DNA of 64,000 bases from Flavobacteriales bacterium (GTDB lineage Bacteria; Bacteroidota; Bacteroidia; Flavobacteriales_F; PHOS-HE28). The notes below the pieces were generated by a model that saw only the letters and a program-made list of their open reading frames with translations, searched no databases and was not told the origin of the DNA. Positions 54,453-63,723 of the stretch are shown piece after piece. The stretch is from assembly GCA_016721825.1 (NCBI GenBank), contig JADKHI010000006.1, positions 1 to 64,000 of the forward strand. The letters are read 5' to 3'. The first letter of the stretch is position 1. Each line of letters starts with the position of its first letter. The translations under genes were made by a program, and so were the position numbers.

Positions 54453-54603
54453 GACACCAAGTTATTAGCTCACACTATGACGACGATCCGGCGTGAGGTT
54501 GCTTGGCGTAGGCGTCCCACCTGTTCGCATCCCCAAACCAACGTCCGGAAGCCAATGACACTTCGAGGGCGATCCGCCTGCCCCGGCAGGATGCTGAGCG
54601 ACT

Positions 54604-56280
54604 TCAGCTCAACCCGCTGATCACCCCGTTGGCATCGATGTCCATCCCTTCGGCGGCAGGGATCTCCGGCAGACCGGGCATGCGCATGATCTCGCCGCAG
54701 ATGGGCACAACGAAACCGGCACCAGCGCTGATCTCGATGTCGCGCACGGTGATGCGGAAGCCGGTGGGCGCGGCGCGCAGGGCCTTGTCGTCGCTGAAGC
54801 TGTACTGCGTCTTGGCCATGCAGATGGGCACGTTGTTCAGCCCGAGCTTGTCGATGCGGCGCAGGGCGGTCTCGGCATCAGCGCTGTAATCAACGCCATC
54901 GGCGCGGTAGATCTCGCGGGCGATGGTGGCGATCTTCTCCTTGATGGGCAGTTCAAGGTCGTAGAGCGGCTTGAAGTTGCTCTGACCGGCATCCACCACA
55001 CGAAGCACGGCCTGGGCGAGATCGGTCATGCCGTCGCCGCCTTTCGCAAAGCCCTGGCTCAAAACGGCTTCGGCACCTCGTTCGGAGCAGTAGGCCTTGA
55101 TCATGTCGATCTCCTCGGCGGTGTCCGTGGGGAAGTGGTTGATGGCCACCACGGCCTTCACGCCGAACTTGGCCACGTTCTCGATGTGGCGGCCCAGGTT
55201 GGCCAGACCCGCCTTCAGCTTCTCGGGCGCGGCGGTGTTCACGTCCTTCACATCCACGCCGCCGTGGTAGCGCAATGCTCGCACCGTGGCCACGATCACC
55301 GCAGCGCTCGGTTTCAGGCCTGCCGCGCGGCATTTGATGTCGAAGAATTTCTCCGCACCCAGATCCGCACCGAAGCCGGCCTCCGTCACCACGTAATCGC
55401 CGAGGCTGAGGCCCATCTTGGTGGCGAGCACACTGTTCACCCCTTGCGCGATGTTGGCGAAAGGACCGCCGTGCAGGATAGCGGCATTGTTCTCCAAGGT
55501 CTGCACAAGGTTGGGCATGATGGCCTGCTTCAACAGGATGGCCATGGCGCCTTGGGCGTTGAGGTCGCGGGCGTACACCGGTGTGCGGTCCCACCGCTGC
55601 CCAACGTAGATGTTCCCGAAGCGCTTCTTCAGGTCGTCCATGTCGGTGGCCAGGCAAAGGATCGCCATCACCTCGCTGGCGGGGGTGATGTTGAAGCCAT
55701 CCTGACGGGGGATTCCGTTGCCGGTACCACCGAGGCCGATGGTGATGTCGCGCAGCGCGCGGTCGTTCATGTCCATCACGCGCTTCCAGGCGATGGTGCG
55801 CGGATCGATGTTGAGCGTGCGCTTGCGGTTCTGCAGGTTGTTGTCGATCAGCGCGGCGAGCAGGTTGTTTGCCTTCTCGATCGCAGCGAAGTCACCGGTG
55901 AAATGGAGGTTGATGTCCTCCATGGGCACCACCTGGGCATAGCCACCACCGGCCGCACCACCCTTCATACCGAACACCGGACCGAGGCTGGGTTCGCGCA
56001 ACACCACAATGCTCTTCTTGCCGAGCTTGTTCAAGCCCTCGTTCAAGCCGATGCTGGTGGTGGTCTTCCCTTCACCTGCAGGCGTCGGGCTCAGCGCGGT
56101 CACCAGGATCAGCTTGCTCTTCGCCGCCTTCGCATCGTCGATCAGGTTCAGCGGCAACTTCGCCTTGTTCCGACCATAAGGCTCGATCACCTCCGGGTCG
56201 ATGCCCAACTTCTGAGCAATGGCGGAAATGGGTTTCAGCTGTGCTTTCTGCGCGATCTCGAGGTCAGATGGAAATGCCAT
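54604..56280 (-). CDS. fhs: formate-tetrahydrofolate ligase
   Basis: 558 residues, full family length, start at MAFPSDLEIAQ. The P-loop TPAGEGKTTTSIGL, LREPSLGPVFGMKGGAAGGG, HFTGDFAAIEKANNL and AINHFPTDT are diagnostic. The enzyme makes 10-formyl-THF from formate, ATP and THF for purine and fMet synthesis, in the cytoplasm. An earlier in-frame ATG at 56337 lies in a CCCATGTG simple repeat and is rejected. Confidence 0.96.
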   Translation of the reverse strand: MAFPSDLEIAQKAQLKPISAIAQKLGIDPEVIEPYGRNKAKLPLNLIDDAKAAKSKLILVTALSPTPAGEGKTTTSIGLNEGLNKLGKKSIVVLREPSLGPVFGMKGGAAGGGYAQVVPMEDINLHFTGDFAAIEKANNLLAALIDNNLQNRKRTLNIDPRTIAWKRVMDMNDRALRDITIGLGGTGNGIPRQDGFNITPASEVMAILCLATDMDDLKKRFGNIYVGQRWDRTPVYARDLNAQGAMAILLKQAIMPNLVQTLENNAAILHGGPFANIAQGVNSVLATKMGLSLGDYVVTEAGFGADLGAEKFFDIKCRAAGLKPSAAVIVATVRALRYHGGVDVKDVNTAAPEKLKAGLANLGRHIENVAKFGVKAVVAINHFPTDTAEEIDMIKAYCSERGAEAVLSQGFAKGGDGMTDLAQAVLRVVDAGQSNFKPLYDLELPIKEKIATIAREIYRADGVDYSADAETALRRIDKLGLNNVPICMAKTQYSFSDDKALRAAPTGFRITVRDIEISAGAGFVVPICGEIMRMPGLPEIPAAEGMDIDANGVISGLS

Positions 56281-56357
56281 GGGGGGAGGAAGTTGTGGGA
56301 TCACTGGTCCCATGTGCCCATGTGCGGATGTGCCCATGTGGCCATGTTGGACCGACG

Positions 56358-56365
56358 CAAAGTAA
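56358..56365 (-). promoter_or_regulatory. -7 box of fhs
   Basis: Minus strand TTACTTTG (or TACTTTGC one base on), about 78 bases before the fhs start. The leader in between holds the CCCATGTG/CACATGGG simple repeat. Confidence 0.4.
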
Positions 56366-56382
56366 TCGGGGAAGGGATACGG

Positions 56383-59151
56383 TCACCGGACGATCACGCG
56401 GGATCCCTGTCGCGCTCCAGAAGCGGTGGAGAATTGGATCAAGTAGGTGCCTGTGGGTACGCGTTGGCCTTGTTGACCACGAAGGTCCCAGGTCCAACGG
56501 TGGTTGCCGAGCTGTCGTTCGCCCAAGGAACGTTTCAGAACGACGCGTCCATTGATATCCAGAACGGTGACATCGAGACGCTCTGTGCGTGCCAGGTAGA
56601 CCATCGTGTTCACCTCATCCGTGGCAGGATTGGGCCAGGGTTTCGCTACGGACAGAGCGGTCTCGGTCTCGGTGATGCCGACCGGCGCTGCAGGCAGGCT
56701 CGCGCTGTACACGCCATTGCCATGGGTGCCCACAACGATGGTTCCATCGCTGCCACGCGCTGCGATCATGTTGACGGGCACATTGCCGATGGTGTTCGCT
56801 CCCTCCTGCTCCCACACGGTGTTCACGCTGTCCATAACGGTGGCGCTGTACAGGCCGGTACTCGTACCCACGAAGTAGCGGTTCTCCGCGCCGTCCCATG
56901 TGGGGTAGATCAGCGCCCAGAACACCGCTGGTCCATTGCCGGTGCCATCAACGTTCTGCTCCAGGTTGGCGCTAACGTCCGTCCAAGTCGCACCGCGGTC
57001 GGTGGTGTGGTAGATGCTGCGCAAGTTGTAGTTGCTCACGGTCATCAGCCACTCGTTGGGGTTGAAATCATTGGCGGCCACGCAGCTCACGTACGCCTGC
57101 CCCAGGGTCGTGCTGCTCAACAGCTGGGTCTTCACAGGGTTCGTGTTCAGGCTATCGCATCGCCACACTTTGCCGTTCGTGGTACCATAGATCATCGTTT
57201 CAGGATCCGCAGCGCTGATGTCCAGCGATCCGATCCGCTGACTGGTGATGAGCGTAGCACCATCAATGAGCTCCCAGTTGGTGGCGATCTTGTTGTAGAA
57301 GTTGTTGGTGACGGGAATGCCCCCCAGGTCGTTGTTGCGCCAGATCTTGCTCGCGCTGACCCAGTAGACGCGGTTATTATTGCCCGGATCCAGGATGAAG
57401 GGGTTGATGAAGTTGTAGCTGTTGGTGCCGAGCGTAGGGTCGATGCGTTCGTACCCTGTCACGTTACCCCCTCCATCAATGGTCTTCTTGTAGAGACGGC
57501 CGCTCTGGCTGCTGCTCAACTGGAAAGGCTGTCCCTCGGGAAGAGCCACGTAGGCACCGTCATCCTGGTGCACGTACTTCCAATCGCTCAAGGCCTGATC
57601 GTTCATGGCGTACCAACAACCGTTGTCCTGCAGACCGCCGATGATGTTGGGGCTGGTGGCGGCCCCTTCCTCGATGGCCACGGTGTAGAACTGCGTGGTG
57701 ATGTAGCCGTCGTTCAGGTCGTCCCAGATCACACTATCGGCCAAGGCATCGGTGGTCTTCTGAATGCCCCCATCGTTGGTGCTGAACAGCGTGTTCGGAT
57801 CGCTGGGATGGAACTGCATCCAATGCTGATCGGGATGGTGCAAAGGGTACACGTAGCTCTTGGGGTCGGACGTGTTGCAGCGGTATCCGCCCATCCATGT
57901 GGTGCTGCCCGGAGACGTGAAGCCATCGGTGCTGCGGTAGATGTTCGTGCCGCCGATGTAGATCGTGTTGACCTGTGTGGGGTGTGCAACGATGCACATG
58001 TCATAACCGTCCTGCGTGTTGATGGGCCCGAAGTTGAAGGTGAAGTAGCCTGTACAGTTGTCGTTCGGCAGGTTGGTGCTCAGGTTGGTCCACTGACCAC
58101 CGGTGCCACTGCCATCACCGCTGAGGTAGGTGTACTTCCACAGCGAATGCCCATTGGTGCCCACCCCACCGGTGACGCCGAAGAAGTGGACGACGTTCTC
58201 GTTCTGTGGATCGATGGCAAGCACCGTGCGCACCGCGTTCGCTGGCCATTCGCCAGCTCCGATCTGCGTCCACGTGAGGCCGTTCGTGCTGCGCCAAATG
58301 CCTTTCTGCGGACCAGGGTTGCTGAAGGCCGCATACCATACCCCCGTCGGACTGACACGCAGATCCGTGTACTCCTGGTATTGCAACACGGTCGTGTCCA
58401 GACCGAGCACTGCGTTCCAACTGGCGCCGCCATCGTTGCTGCGGAAGATCCCGTTGAACACCGCGGCCAGCACCACATCACTGTCGTTGCGCGTGGGGTC
58501 CACCTCGACGTGGTTGACCTGCTTGAAGCTGTAGTTGCGGTTGAAGCGGTTATAGTCCAGCGCTTCCGTCACGGGCAGCAGGTTCCAGCTCAGTCCGTTG
58601 TCCGTGCTCTTGTAGATGCCACTGCCACTGAGCAATGCACTGAAGCTGGCGCCGCTCATTACGCCGTAGTTCTCACCGGTACCCGCGTACCACGTGTCCT
58701 CATGACCTGCGCGCGGGTCCTGCGCGATGCAGCTGATGGCCTGCACAACCTGAGGCGCGAGGGTCTTGGTCCAGCCCTGACCACCGTTCGTGCTGCGCCA
58801 GATGCCACCGCTAACGCCTCCTGCGATCAGGATGTCCGCATTGCGCTTGTCGATGCCGAAGCCGCGTGTGCGACCGCCACGGTTGTTGGGTCCGCGATGG
58901 GTCCAGCTCAGGCTCTTGGTGGCGTCACGCTTCGGCTGGGTCTTCGCGAAAAGCAGTTCCAGGGCGCGGATGTTGTCGGGCACTTCACCGGTGGCCGGGT
59001 CCCGCATGCGTTCGACGCGCCAGCGAAGTGAGCCGCCGAACTCCTTGGGCGCCTCCGTAGCTTCCGACAACGAGGGTGCGGGCGTGGTGGAACAAGAAGC
59101 GACCAAACATGCAAAGCCGATGATCGGCAACAGAGAACGGTTCAGGGACAT
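56383..59151 (-). CDS. lipobox-bearing T9SS protein with sortilin/BNR repeats (922 aa)
   Basis: The N-terminus has a lipobox (ACLVASCSTTP), followed by many BNR/sortilin-like blades (GGIWRSTNGGQGWTKT, GIYKSTDNGLSWNLLP, SIYHTTDRGATWTDV) and a C-terminal T9SS sorting domain (AKPWPNPATDEVNTMVYL ... PTGTYLIQFS). A signal-peptidase-II signal together with a T9SS domain is unusual, because the two imply different anchoring. Likely a large surface propeller protein; substrate unknown. Confidence 0.8.
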   Translation of the reverse strand: MSLNRSLLPIIGFACLVASCSTTPAPSLSEATEAPKEFGGSLRWRVERMRDPATGEVPDNIRALELLFAKTQPKRDATKSLSWTHRGPNNRGGRTRGFGIDKRNADILIAGGVSGGIWRSTNGGQGWTKTLAPQVVQAISCIAQDPRAGHEDTWYAGTGENYGVMSGASFSALLSGSGIYKSTDNGLSWNLLPVTEALDYNRFNRNYSFKQVNHVEVDPTRNDSDVVLAAVFNGIFRSNDGGASWNAVLGLDTTVLQYQEYTDLRVSPTGVWYAAFSNPGPQKGIWRSTNGLTWTQIGAGEWPANAVRTVLAIDPQNENVVHFFGVTGGVGTNGHSLWKYTYLSGDGSGTGGQWTNLSTNLPNDNCTGYFTFNFGPINTQDGYDMCIVAHPTQVNTIYIGGTNIYRSTDGFTSPGSTTWMGGYRCNTSDPKSYVYPLHHPDQHWMQFHPSDPNTLFSTNDGGIQKTTDALADSVIWDDLNDGYITTQFYTVAIEEGAATSPNIIGGLQDNGCWYAMNDQALSDWKYVHQDDGAYVALPEGQPFQLSSSQSGRLYKKTIDGGGNVTGYERIDPTLGTNSYNFINPFILDPGNNNRVYWVSASKIWRNNDLGGIPVTNNFYNKIATNWELIDGATLITSQRIGSLDISAADPETMIYGTTNGKVWRCDSLNTNPVKTQLLSSTTLGQAYVSCVAANDFNPNEWLMTVSNYNLRSIYHTTDRGATWTDVSANLEQNVDGTGNGPAVFWALIYPTWDGAENRYFVGTSTGLYSATVMDSVNTVWEQEGANTIGNVPVNMIAARGSDGTIVVGTHGNGVYSASLPAAPVGITETETALSVAKPWPNPATDEVNTMVYLARTERLDVTVLDINGRVVLKRSLGERQLGNHRWTWDLRGQQGQRVPTGTYLIQFSTASGARQGSRVIVR

Positions 59152-59196
59152 GGGCAGCGGATGGAATGTTCCGAAAGTACGAATGAGAGCTGGTGC

Positions 59197-60453
59197 TCAG
59201 GCAGAAGTCCGTGGGGCGCCCGCATCCGACCGCTCCACCTCGAAGCCGGCCTCTTGAAGATCCTCCCAGAAGCCTGGATAGCTCTTGCTCACCACGTCGG
59301 GATCATCCAAGGTGATGCTGCCAAAGACCAGTGCAAGCGGAGCCAGGGCCATCGCCATGCGATGGTCGCCATACGTGGGAAAGACGCGATCCGATGTAGG
59401 CATCAGCATGTGCGGGACCGAAGGGATGGTGAACATCCTGCCGTCCCAGGCCGCTGCGACCCCGAGCCGTTCCAAGGTATCCTTCACCGCAGTGATGCGA
59501 TCGGTCTCCTTGCCAATAAGGTTGTCGAGGCCGGAGAATGTCGCTTGTCGACCCATTGCGGTCATGGTCAGTGCCAGTGGTTGGAACAGGTCCGGTGTGG
59601 CGCTCAGATCGATGAGCGGTGCCACGCGCGCAGCGGCATCCAATGGTAAGGACCTCAACCTAACACCTTCAACGCGTTCCGCCGTGGCCACCCGGTTCAC
59701 CAGCATTCGGGCCACCTTCTGATCACCTTGCCAACCATCGCGTTTCAAGCCCATGAGCTCCACCTCCGCATCGTCAGCAAGCGCTACGATCTCGTACCAG
59801 AACGCGGCCGCGCTCCAATCAGCCGGAACCTCGAAAGGCATCGCTGAATAGCTTCCGGGCTTCACGTCGATCAGCGTCTCCCCTACCTCTATGTCCACCC
59901 CGAAGTGACGCATGGTCTTCGCGGTCATCTCCACGTACGGACGTGAAAGTTGCGTGCCGCGCCATTCGATCCGCAAGCCCTGCTCCATGGTCGGCGCCAC
60001 TAGCATGAGCGCGCTCAGGTACTGGCTGCTGATGGGTGAATCGAAAATAATGGCACCACCAATGAGGTGTCCACCTTTCACGCAGTAACCTTCGTCCGTT
60101 CGTTCGATCGCTGCGCCAAGTTTCCGCAACGCATCGACCAGATCATCATGTGGGCGCTCCAACAACTTGGCGCTCCCTGTGACCACATGCTCCTTCCCTG
60201 GTTGCACACTTGCCCAGGCCAGCAAAAAGCGGAAGGTGGTGCCACCGAGACCACAGTCCATCAAACGCGGCCGATCGCGCAGTAGTTGGTGCAGGATCCG
60301 CGTGTCGTCCGCATCGGAAAGGTGCTCGATACAGGAAAGGTCGCCAGCCAGTGAGGCCGCGATCAAGGCCCGGTTGCTCACGCTCTTGCTGCGTGGCAGG
60401 TGCACCGTAGCACGGATGGGCCCTTCAGGCCTCCGGATCGTGATGCGCGGCAT
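59197..60453 (-). CDS. aroA: 3-phosphoshikimate 1-carboxyvinyltransferase (EPSP synthase)
   Basis: 418 residues. LPRSKSVSNRALIAASL carries the Lys-Ser-Arg of the shikimate site; CGLGGTTFRFLLA is the GTT/R loop; SPISSQYLSALML, NLIGKETDRITAVKDTL and YGDHRMAMALA complete the family. Joins PEP to shikimate-3-phosphate. Its ATG overlaps the end of aroB by 29 bases, so the two shikimate-pathway genes are co-translated. Confidence 0.94.
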   Translation of the reverse strand: MPRITIRRPEGPIRATVHLPRSKSVSNRALIAASLAGDLSCIEHLSDADDTRILHQLLRDRPRLMDCGLGGTTFRFLLAWASVQPGKEHVVTGSAKLLERPHDDLVDALRKLGAAIERTDEGYCVKGGHLIGGAIIFDSPISSQYLSALMLVAPTMEQGLRIEWRGTQLSRPYVEMTAKTMRHFGVDIEVGETLIDVKPGSYSAMPFEVPADWSAAAFWYEIVALADDAEVELMGLKRDGWQGDQKVARMLVNRVATAERVEGVRLRSLPLDAAARVAPLIDLSATPDLFQPLALTMTAMGRQATFSGLDNLIGKETDRITAVKDTLERLGVAAAWDGRMFTIPSVPHMLMPTSDRVFPTYGDHRMAMALAPLALVFGSITLDDPDVVSKSYPGFWEDLQEAGFEVERSDAGAPRTSA

Positions 60454-61552
60454 GGTGACGAACGAGCAGTCGGTAATGGTCCAGCGCCTCGCCCACCTGC
60501 GCTGCGTTCAAGGGCACGTTGACCACGGCGTCACCGATACCCCGCAGCAAGGTGAAGCGGAAGCCGCCCTCCGCATTCTTCTTGTCATTGCGCATCAGCT
60601 CCAGCATGCGGTGGTGGTCGTCGTTGTTGAACGCATAGCCTTTGAAGAGACCGATCAGGTGCGCTTCGATCTGGTCGAAGGAACCGCGGTCCAACAAGCC
60701 CTGGCGCCAGCTCAGCCAGGCCTCGCAGATCATGCCGATGGCCACGGCCTCCCCGTGCAACAGGCCCCGTTGTTGACCCTCCCAGGAATGGGCCTCCATG
60801 GCGTGGCCGATGGTGTGCCCGAAGTTCAGCAGCTTGCGTGCGCTCTGTTCATGCGGGTCGTCGTTCACCACGGCGCACTTGATGGCCACCGAATCGTGGA
60901 TCAGTGGCGCCAGCACACCGATGTCGTGCAAGGGTGCTTCACGCACGGCGTGGTAGTGGTCGGCGCTGCGCACCAGGCCGTGCTTGATCATCTCGGCCAC
61001 GCCGTTCAGCAGCTCACGCTTGCCGAGGGTGCGCAGGAAGGGCACGTGCACATATACACCGAGCGGGTCGCGGAAAAGCCCCACCAGGTTCTTTATGCCC
61101 GCCGCGTCGATGCCGGTCTTACCACCGATGGACGCGTCCACCATGCCCATGAGGCTCGTCGGCACGTTCACATGGCGGATGCCACGCTTGTAAGTGCCTG
61201 CGATGAAACCTCCGAGATCGCTGACCACCCCACCGCCGAGGTTCACCACCAGCGCACCGCGCTCCGCTTCCCGGTCGCTGAGGTGGCCCCAGATGGCGGT
61301 GCAGACCTCGATGGACTTGCTGGGTTCGCCGGGGGCCACTTCGATGGGCTCGGCATGCTGCAGGTGCGGCACATAGGTGAGCAGTTCGGGCAGGCACTGG
61401 CGTAGCGTGGTGCTGTCGCCCAGCACATAACACTGTTCCGGTGGGGCCTCGAACTCCATCCAACGCGCGAGCATGGGCAGCACATGGGCACCCAGATAGA
61501 CTGGATGGCCACCTGCCCACAACTCCTCCACATCCTTGCCCGTAGTGGTCAT
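60425..61552 (-). CDS. aroB: 3-dehydroquinate synthase
   Basis: 375 residues. GEPSKSIEV, NLGGGVVSDLGGFIAGTYKRG, PTSLMGMVDASIGGKTGID, AEMIKHGL and LNFGHTIGHAMEA are the NAD- and metal-binding blocks of the family. Second step of the shikimate pathway. Upstream of and overlapping aroA. A possible -7 box (CCTTTCGG) lies about 20 bases before the start on the minus strand; the divergent proline dehydrogenase promoter overlaps this region. Confidence 0.95.
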   Translation of the reverse strand: MTTTGKDVEELWAGGHPVYLGAHVLPMLARWMEFEAPPEQCYVLGDSTTLRQCLPELLTYVPHLQHAEPIEVAPGEPSKSIEVCTAIWGHLSDREAERGALVVNLGGGVVSDLGGFIAGTYKRGIRHVNVPTSLMGMVDASIGGKTGIDAAGIKNLVGLFRDPLGVYVHVPFLRTLGKRELLNGVAEMIKHGLVRSADHYHAVREAPLHDIGVLAPLIHDSVAIKCAVVNDDPHEQSARKLLNFGHTIGHAMEAHSWEGQQRGLLHGEAVAIGMICEAWLSWRQGLLDRGSFDQIEAHLIGLFKGYAFNNDDHHRMLELMRNDKKNAEGGFRFTLLRGIGDAVVNVPLNAAQVGEALDHYRLLVRHHAAHHDPEA

Positions 61553-61564
61553 TGGCTACTTTAG
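61536..61564 (+). promoter_or_regulatory. promoter of the proline dehydrogenase gene
   Basis: TTG (61536-61538) and TACTTTAG (61557-61564) with an 18-base spacer. The -33 part lies inside the first codons of the divergent aroB. Confidence 0.5.
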
Positions 61565-61635
61565 CGGCCGTTCCGAAAGGGTGTGCCTTGGAAAGGCCCG
61601 CTGCCCAAAGGAACGAACAAGCCCCGCACGCCGCA

Positions 61636-62832
61636 ATGCAGCCCTCGGCCCCCGCCGCCCCGACGCTCCCCGACCTCAGCGACACCCGCATCGCCTTCGC
61701 CCACAAGAGCGACCACGAGCTCTGGAAGGCCCAACAGTTGTTCCGGATCATCGGCAACCCCACGATCACAGCGGTAGGCAGCGGGCTCACCAAGGCGGCG
61801 CTCGCCCTGCACCTGCCCATCAAAGGCATGGTGAAGGCCACCATCTTCCAGCAGTTCTGTGGGGGCGAGACCATCGAGGAAAGCCTGGCGAGCGCGAAGA
61901 AACTGGCGCAGAGCGGCATCGGTACCATCCTGGACCACAGCGTGGAAGGTGCGGATGATGAGGATGCGCTGGACCATACTGTTGCCGAGGTGCTGCGGAC
62001 CATCGCCGTGGCGAAGGGGCGCAAGGAAATTCCGTTCTGCGTGTTCAAGCCCACCGGCATCGCGCGGGTGGAGCTCCTGGAGAAGGTGAGCGCCAAGGCC
62101 ACCCTGAGCGCTGCGGAGCAAGCGGAATGGCAACGCGCTCAACAGCGCATGGAGCGCATCTGTGCCGCCGCGGCGGAAGCCCATGTGCCCACGCTCATCG
62201 ACGCGGAGGAAAGCTGGATACAGGATGCGATCGACCACCTGGCCGAACGCATGATGGAACGCTACAACCGCGATCGCGCATTGATCTACAGCACTGTTCA
62301 ACTGTACCGCTACGACCGGCTGGATTTCCTGAAGCGGAGCGCCGAACTGGCGCGATCGAAAGGCTACCACCTGGGCATGAAGCTTGTGCGCGGCGCCTAC
62401 ATGGAGAAGGAGCGTGAGCGTGCGGCGGAGAAGGGCTACACCGATCCCATTCAACCGGACAAGACCGCCAGCGACCGCGACTACGATGCCGCCTTGCGCT
62501 ATTGCGTGGAGCACATCGGCACGGTGAGCATCGTGGCCGGCACGCACAACGAACAGAGCAGCCTGCTGCTGGCACGCTTGATGAATGAGCGTGGCATCGC
62601 GCACGAGGATCCGCGCATCTGCTTCAGCCAGCTGCTGGGCATGAGCGACAACATCAGTTACAACCTGGCCGCGGCCGGTTACCGTGTGGCCAAGTACGTG
62701 CCCTATGGACCGGTACGCGAGGTGCTCCCCTACCTGATCCGCCGGGCGAACGAGAACACCAGTGCCGCAGGCCAGACCGGCCGTGAGCTGGGGCTCATCC
62801 TCGCCGAACAGAAACGCAGGAAGAAGAAGTAG
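61636..62832 (+). CDS. putA: proline dehydrogenase
   Basis: 398 residues from ATG 61636 (MQPSAPAAP); the earlier in-frame ATG at 61552 would sit before the predicted promoter. The FAD-dependent barrel shows KLVRGAYMEKERERA, YCVEHIGTVSIVAGTHNE, GMSDNISYNLAAAGY and IRRANENTSAAGQ. It oxidises proline to pyrroline-5-carboxylate. It is the short single-domain form, without a P5C dehydrogenase domain, as in other Bacteroidota. The tail is basic (KRRKKK). Confidence 0.93.
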   Translation: MQPSAPAAPTLPDLSDTRIAFAHKSDHELWKAQQLFRIIGNPTITAVGSGLTKAALALHLPIKGMVKATIFQQFCGGETIEESLASAKKLAQSGIGTILDHSVEGADDEDALDHTVAEVLRTIAVAKGRKEIPFCVFKPTGIARVELLEKVSAKATLSAAEQAEWQRAQQRMERICAAAAEAHVPTLIDAEESWIQDAIDHLAERMMERYNRDRALIYSTVQLYRYDRLDFLKRSAELARSKGYHLGMKLVRGAYMEKERERAAEKGYTDPIQPDKTASDRDYDAALRYCVEHIGTVSIVAGTHNEQSSLLLARLMNERGIAHEDPRICFSQLLGMSDNISYNLAAAGYRVAKYVPYGPVREVLPYLIRRANENTSAAGQTGRELGLILAEQKRRKKK

Positions 62833-62895
62833 TGCGCGGCATCATCAGGGTCCACCATGAGACCCGGATGGAAAGCCAAGCGAAGTAGGGACCCC

Positions 62896-63642
62896 TTACT
62901 TGCTGCCGAAGACGCGCATGAGCAGGTCCGTGGTGCGCGCTGCGGGGTCCTTGCGGATCTTGGCCTCTTCGTCCGCGATCAGCGTGAACAAGCCTTCGAT
63001 GGAGCGCTGGGTCACGTAGGCGTTCAGGTCCGGGTCCACGGCCTTGGAGCCGGTGAACGTCGAAGCCTTGTTGTAGCCGCTGGCCAGTGGCGTCCAGTAA
63101 TTCGCGAGGGCGACCTTCTCGGTGGCACGTTCCACAATGGGCTTGAACTTGCCCGTGAGCAAAGGCGTGGTCTTATCACGCAGGTAGTTCGTGGCGGCAT
63201 TGTCACCGCCCTTCAGGATCGCGAAGCCATCACCGATGCTCATGCCCTTGATCGCATCCACGAACACCGGCACAGCTTCCTTCACCGCTTCTTCCGCTGC
63301 ACGGTTCATGGTCAGTTCGAATTCCTGCACCTGCGGCCCCATGCCGATGGTGGTGAGCGTGCTCTTCATCTTCTCCGCTTCCGCCGGGAACGGAATGCGG
63401 ATGCGGTCGTTCTTCCAGAAACCATCAAGCGCGGAGCCTTTCGTCACGGACTGCTCGGCACCTTTCGTCAAGGCTTCCTTCAACCCGTTGATCACCTCGT
63501 CGTTGCTGAGGCCCATGCCTGAGCTGGAGCCGGAGCCGCCAGCGCTCATCGACTTGGCCGCGTCCTGCAGGCTCTTGGGGAATTGTGCGGAGCAAGCCGT
63601 GGCAGTGGTGAGTACTACTAGGAAGGAAAGGAGCTTGATCAT
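62896..63642 (-). CDS. DUF4197 lipoprotein
   Basis: 248 residues. The N-terminus has a lipobox-like LTTATACSAQ. The DUF4197 body reads SNDEVINGLKEALTKGAEQS, NDRIRIPFPAEAEKMKSTL, TNYLRDKTTPLL and AYVTQRSIEGLFTLIADEEA. Helical, probably periplasmic; function unknown. Convergent with proline dehydrogenase. Confidence 0.88.
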   Translation of the reverse strand: MIKLLSFLVVLTTATACSAQFPKSLQDAAKSMSAGGSGSSSGMGLSNDEVINGLKEALTKGAEQSVTKGSALDGFWKNDRIRIPFPAEAEKMKSTLTTIGMGPQVQEFELTMNRAAEEAVKEAVPVFVDAIKGMSIGDGFAILKGGDNAATNYLRDKTTPLLTGKFKPIVERATEKVALANYWTPLASGYNKASTFTGSKAVDPDLNAYVTQRSIEGLFTLIADEEAKIRKDPAARTTDLLMRVFGSK

Positions 63643-63723
63643 AGGTGGTAAGGTGAGCGTTGGCGTACCAGCATTCGTGCCAAAGATGAGCCCGACCTCG
63701 AACCTCCGCGCTCCGAACGCGAC

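Noticed and set aside
55135..59031. A 1,298-codon open frame on the plus strand
   Set aside because: It is antisense to fhs and the BNR/T9SS gene, both well supported; its translation is His/Gly/Val-rich shadow sequence without domains.
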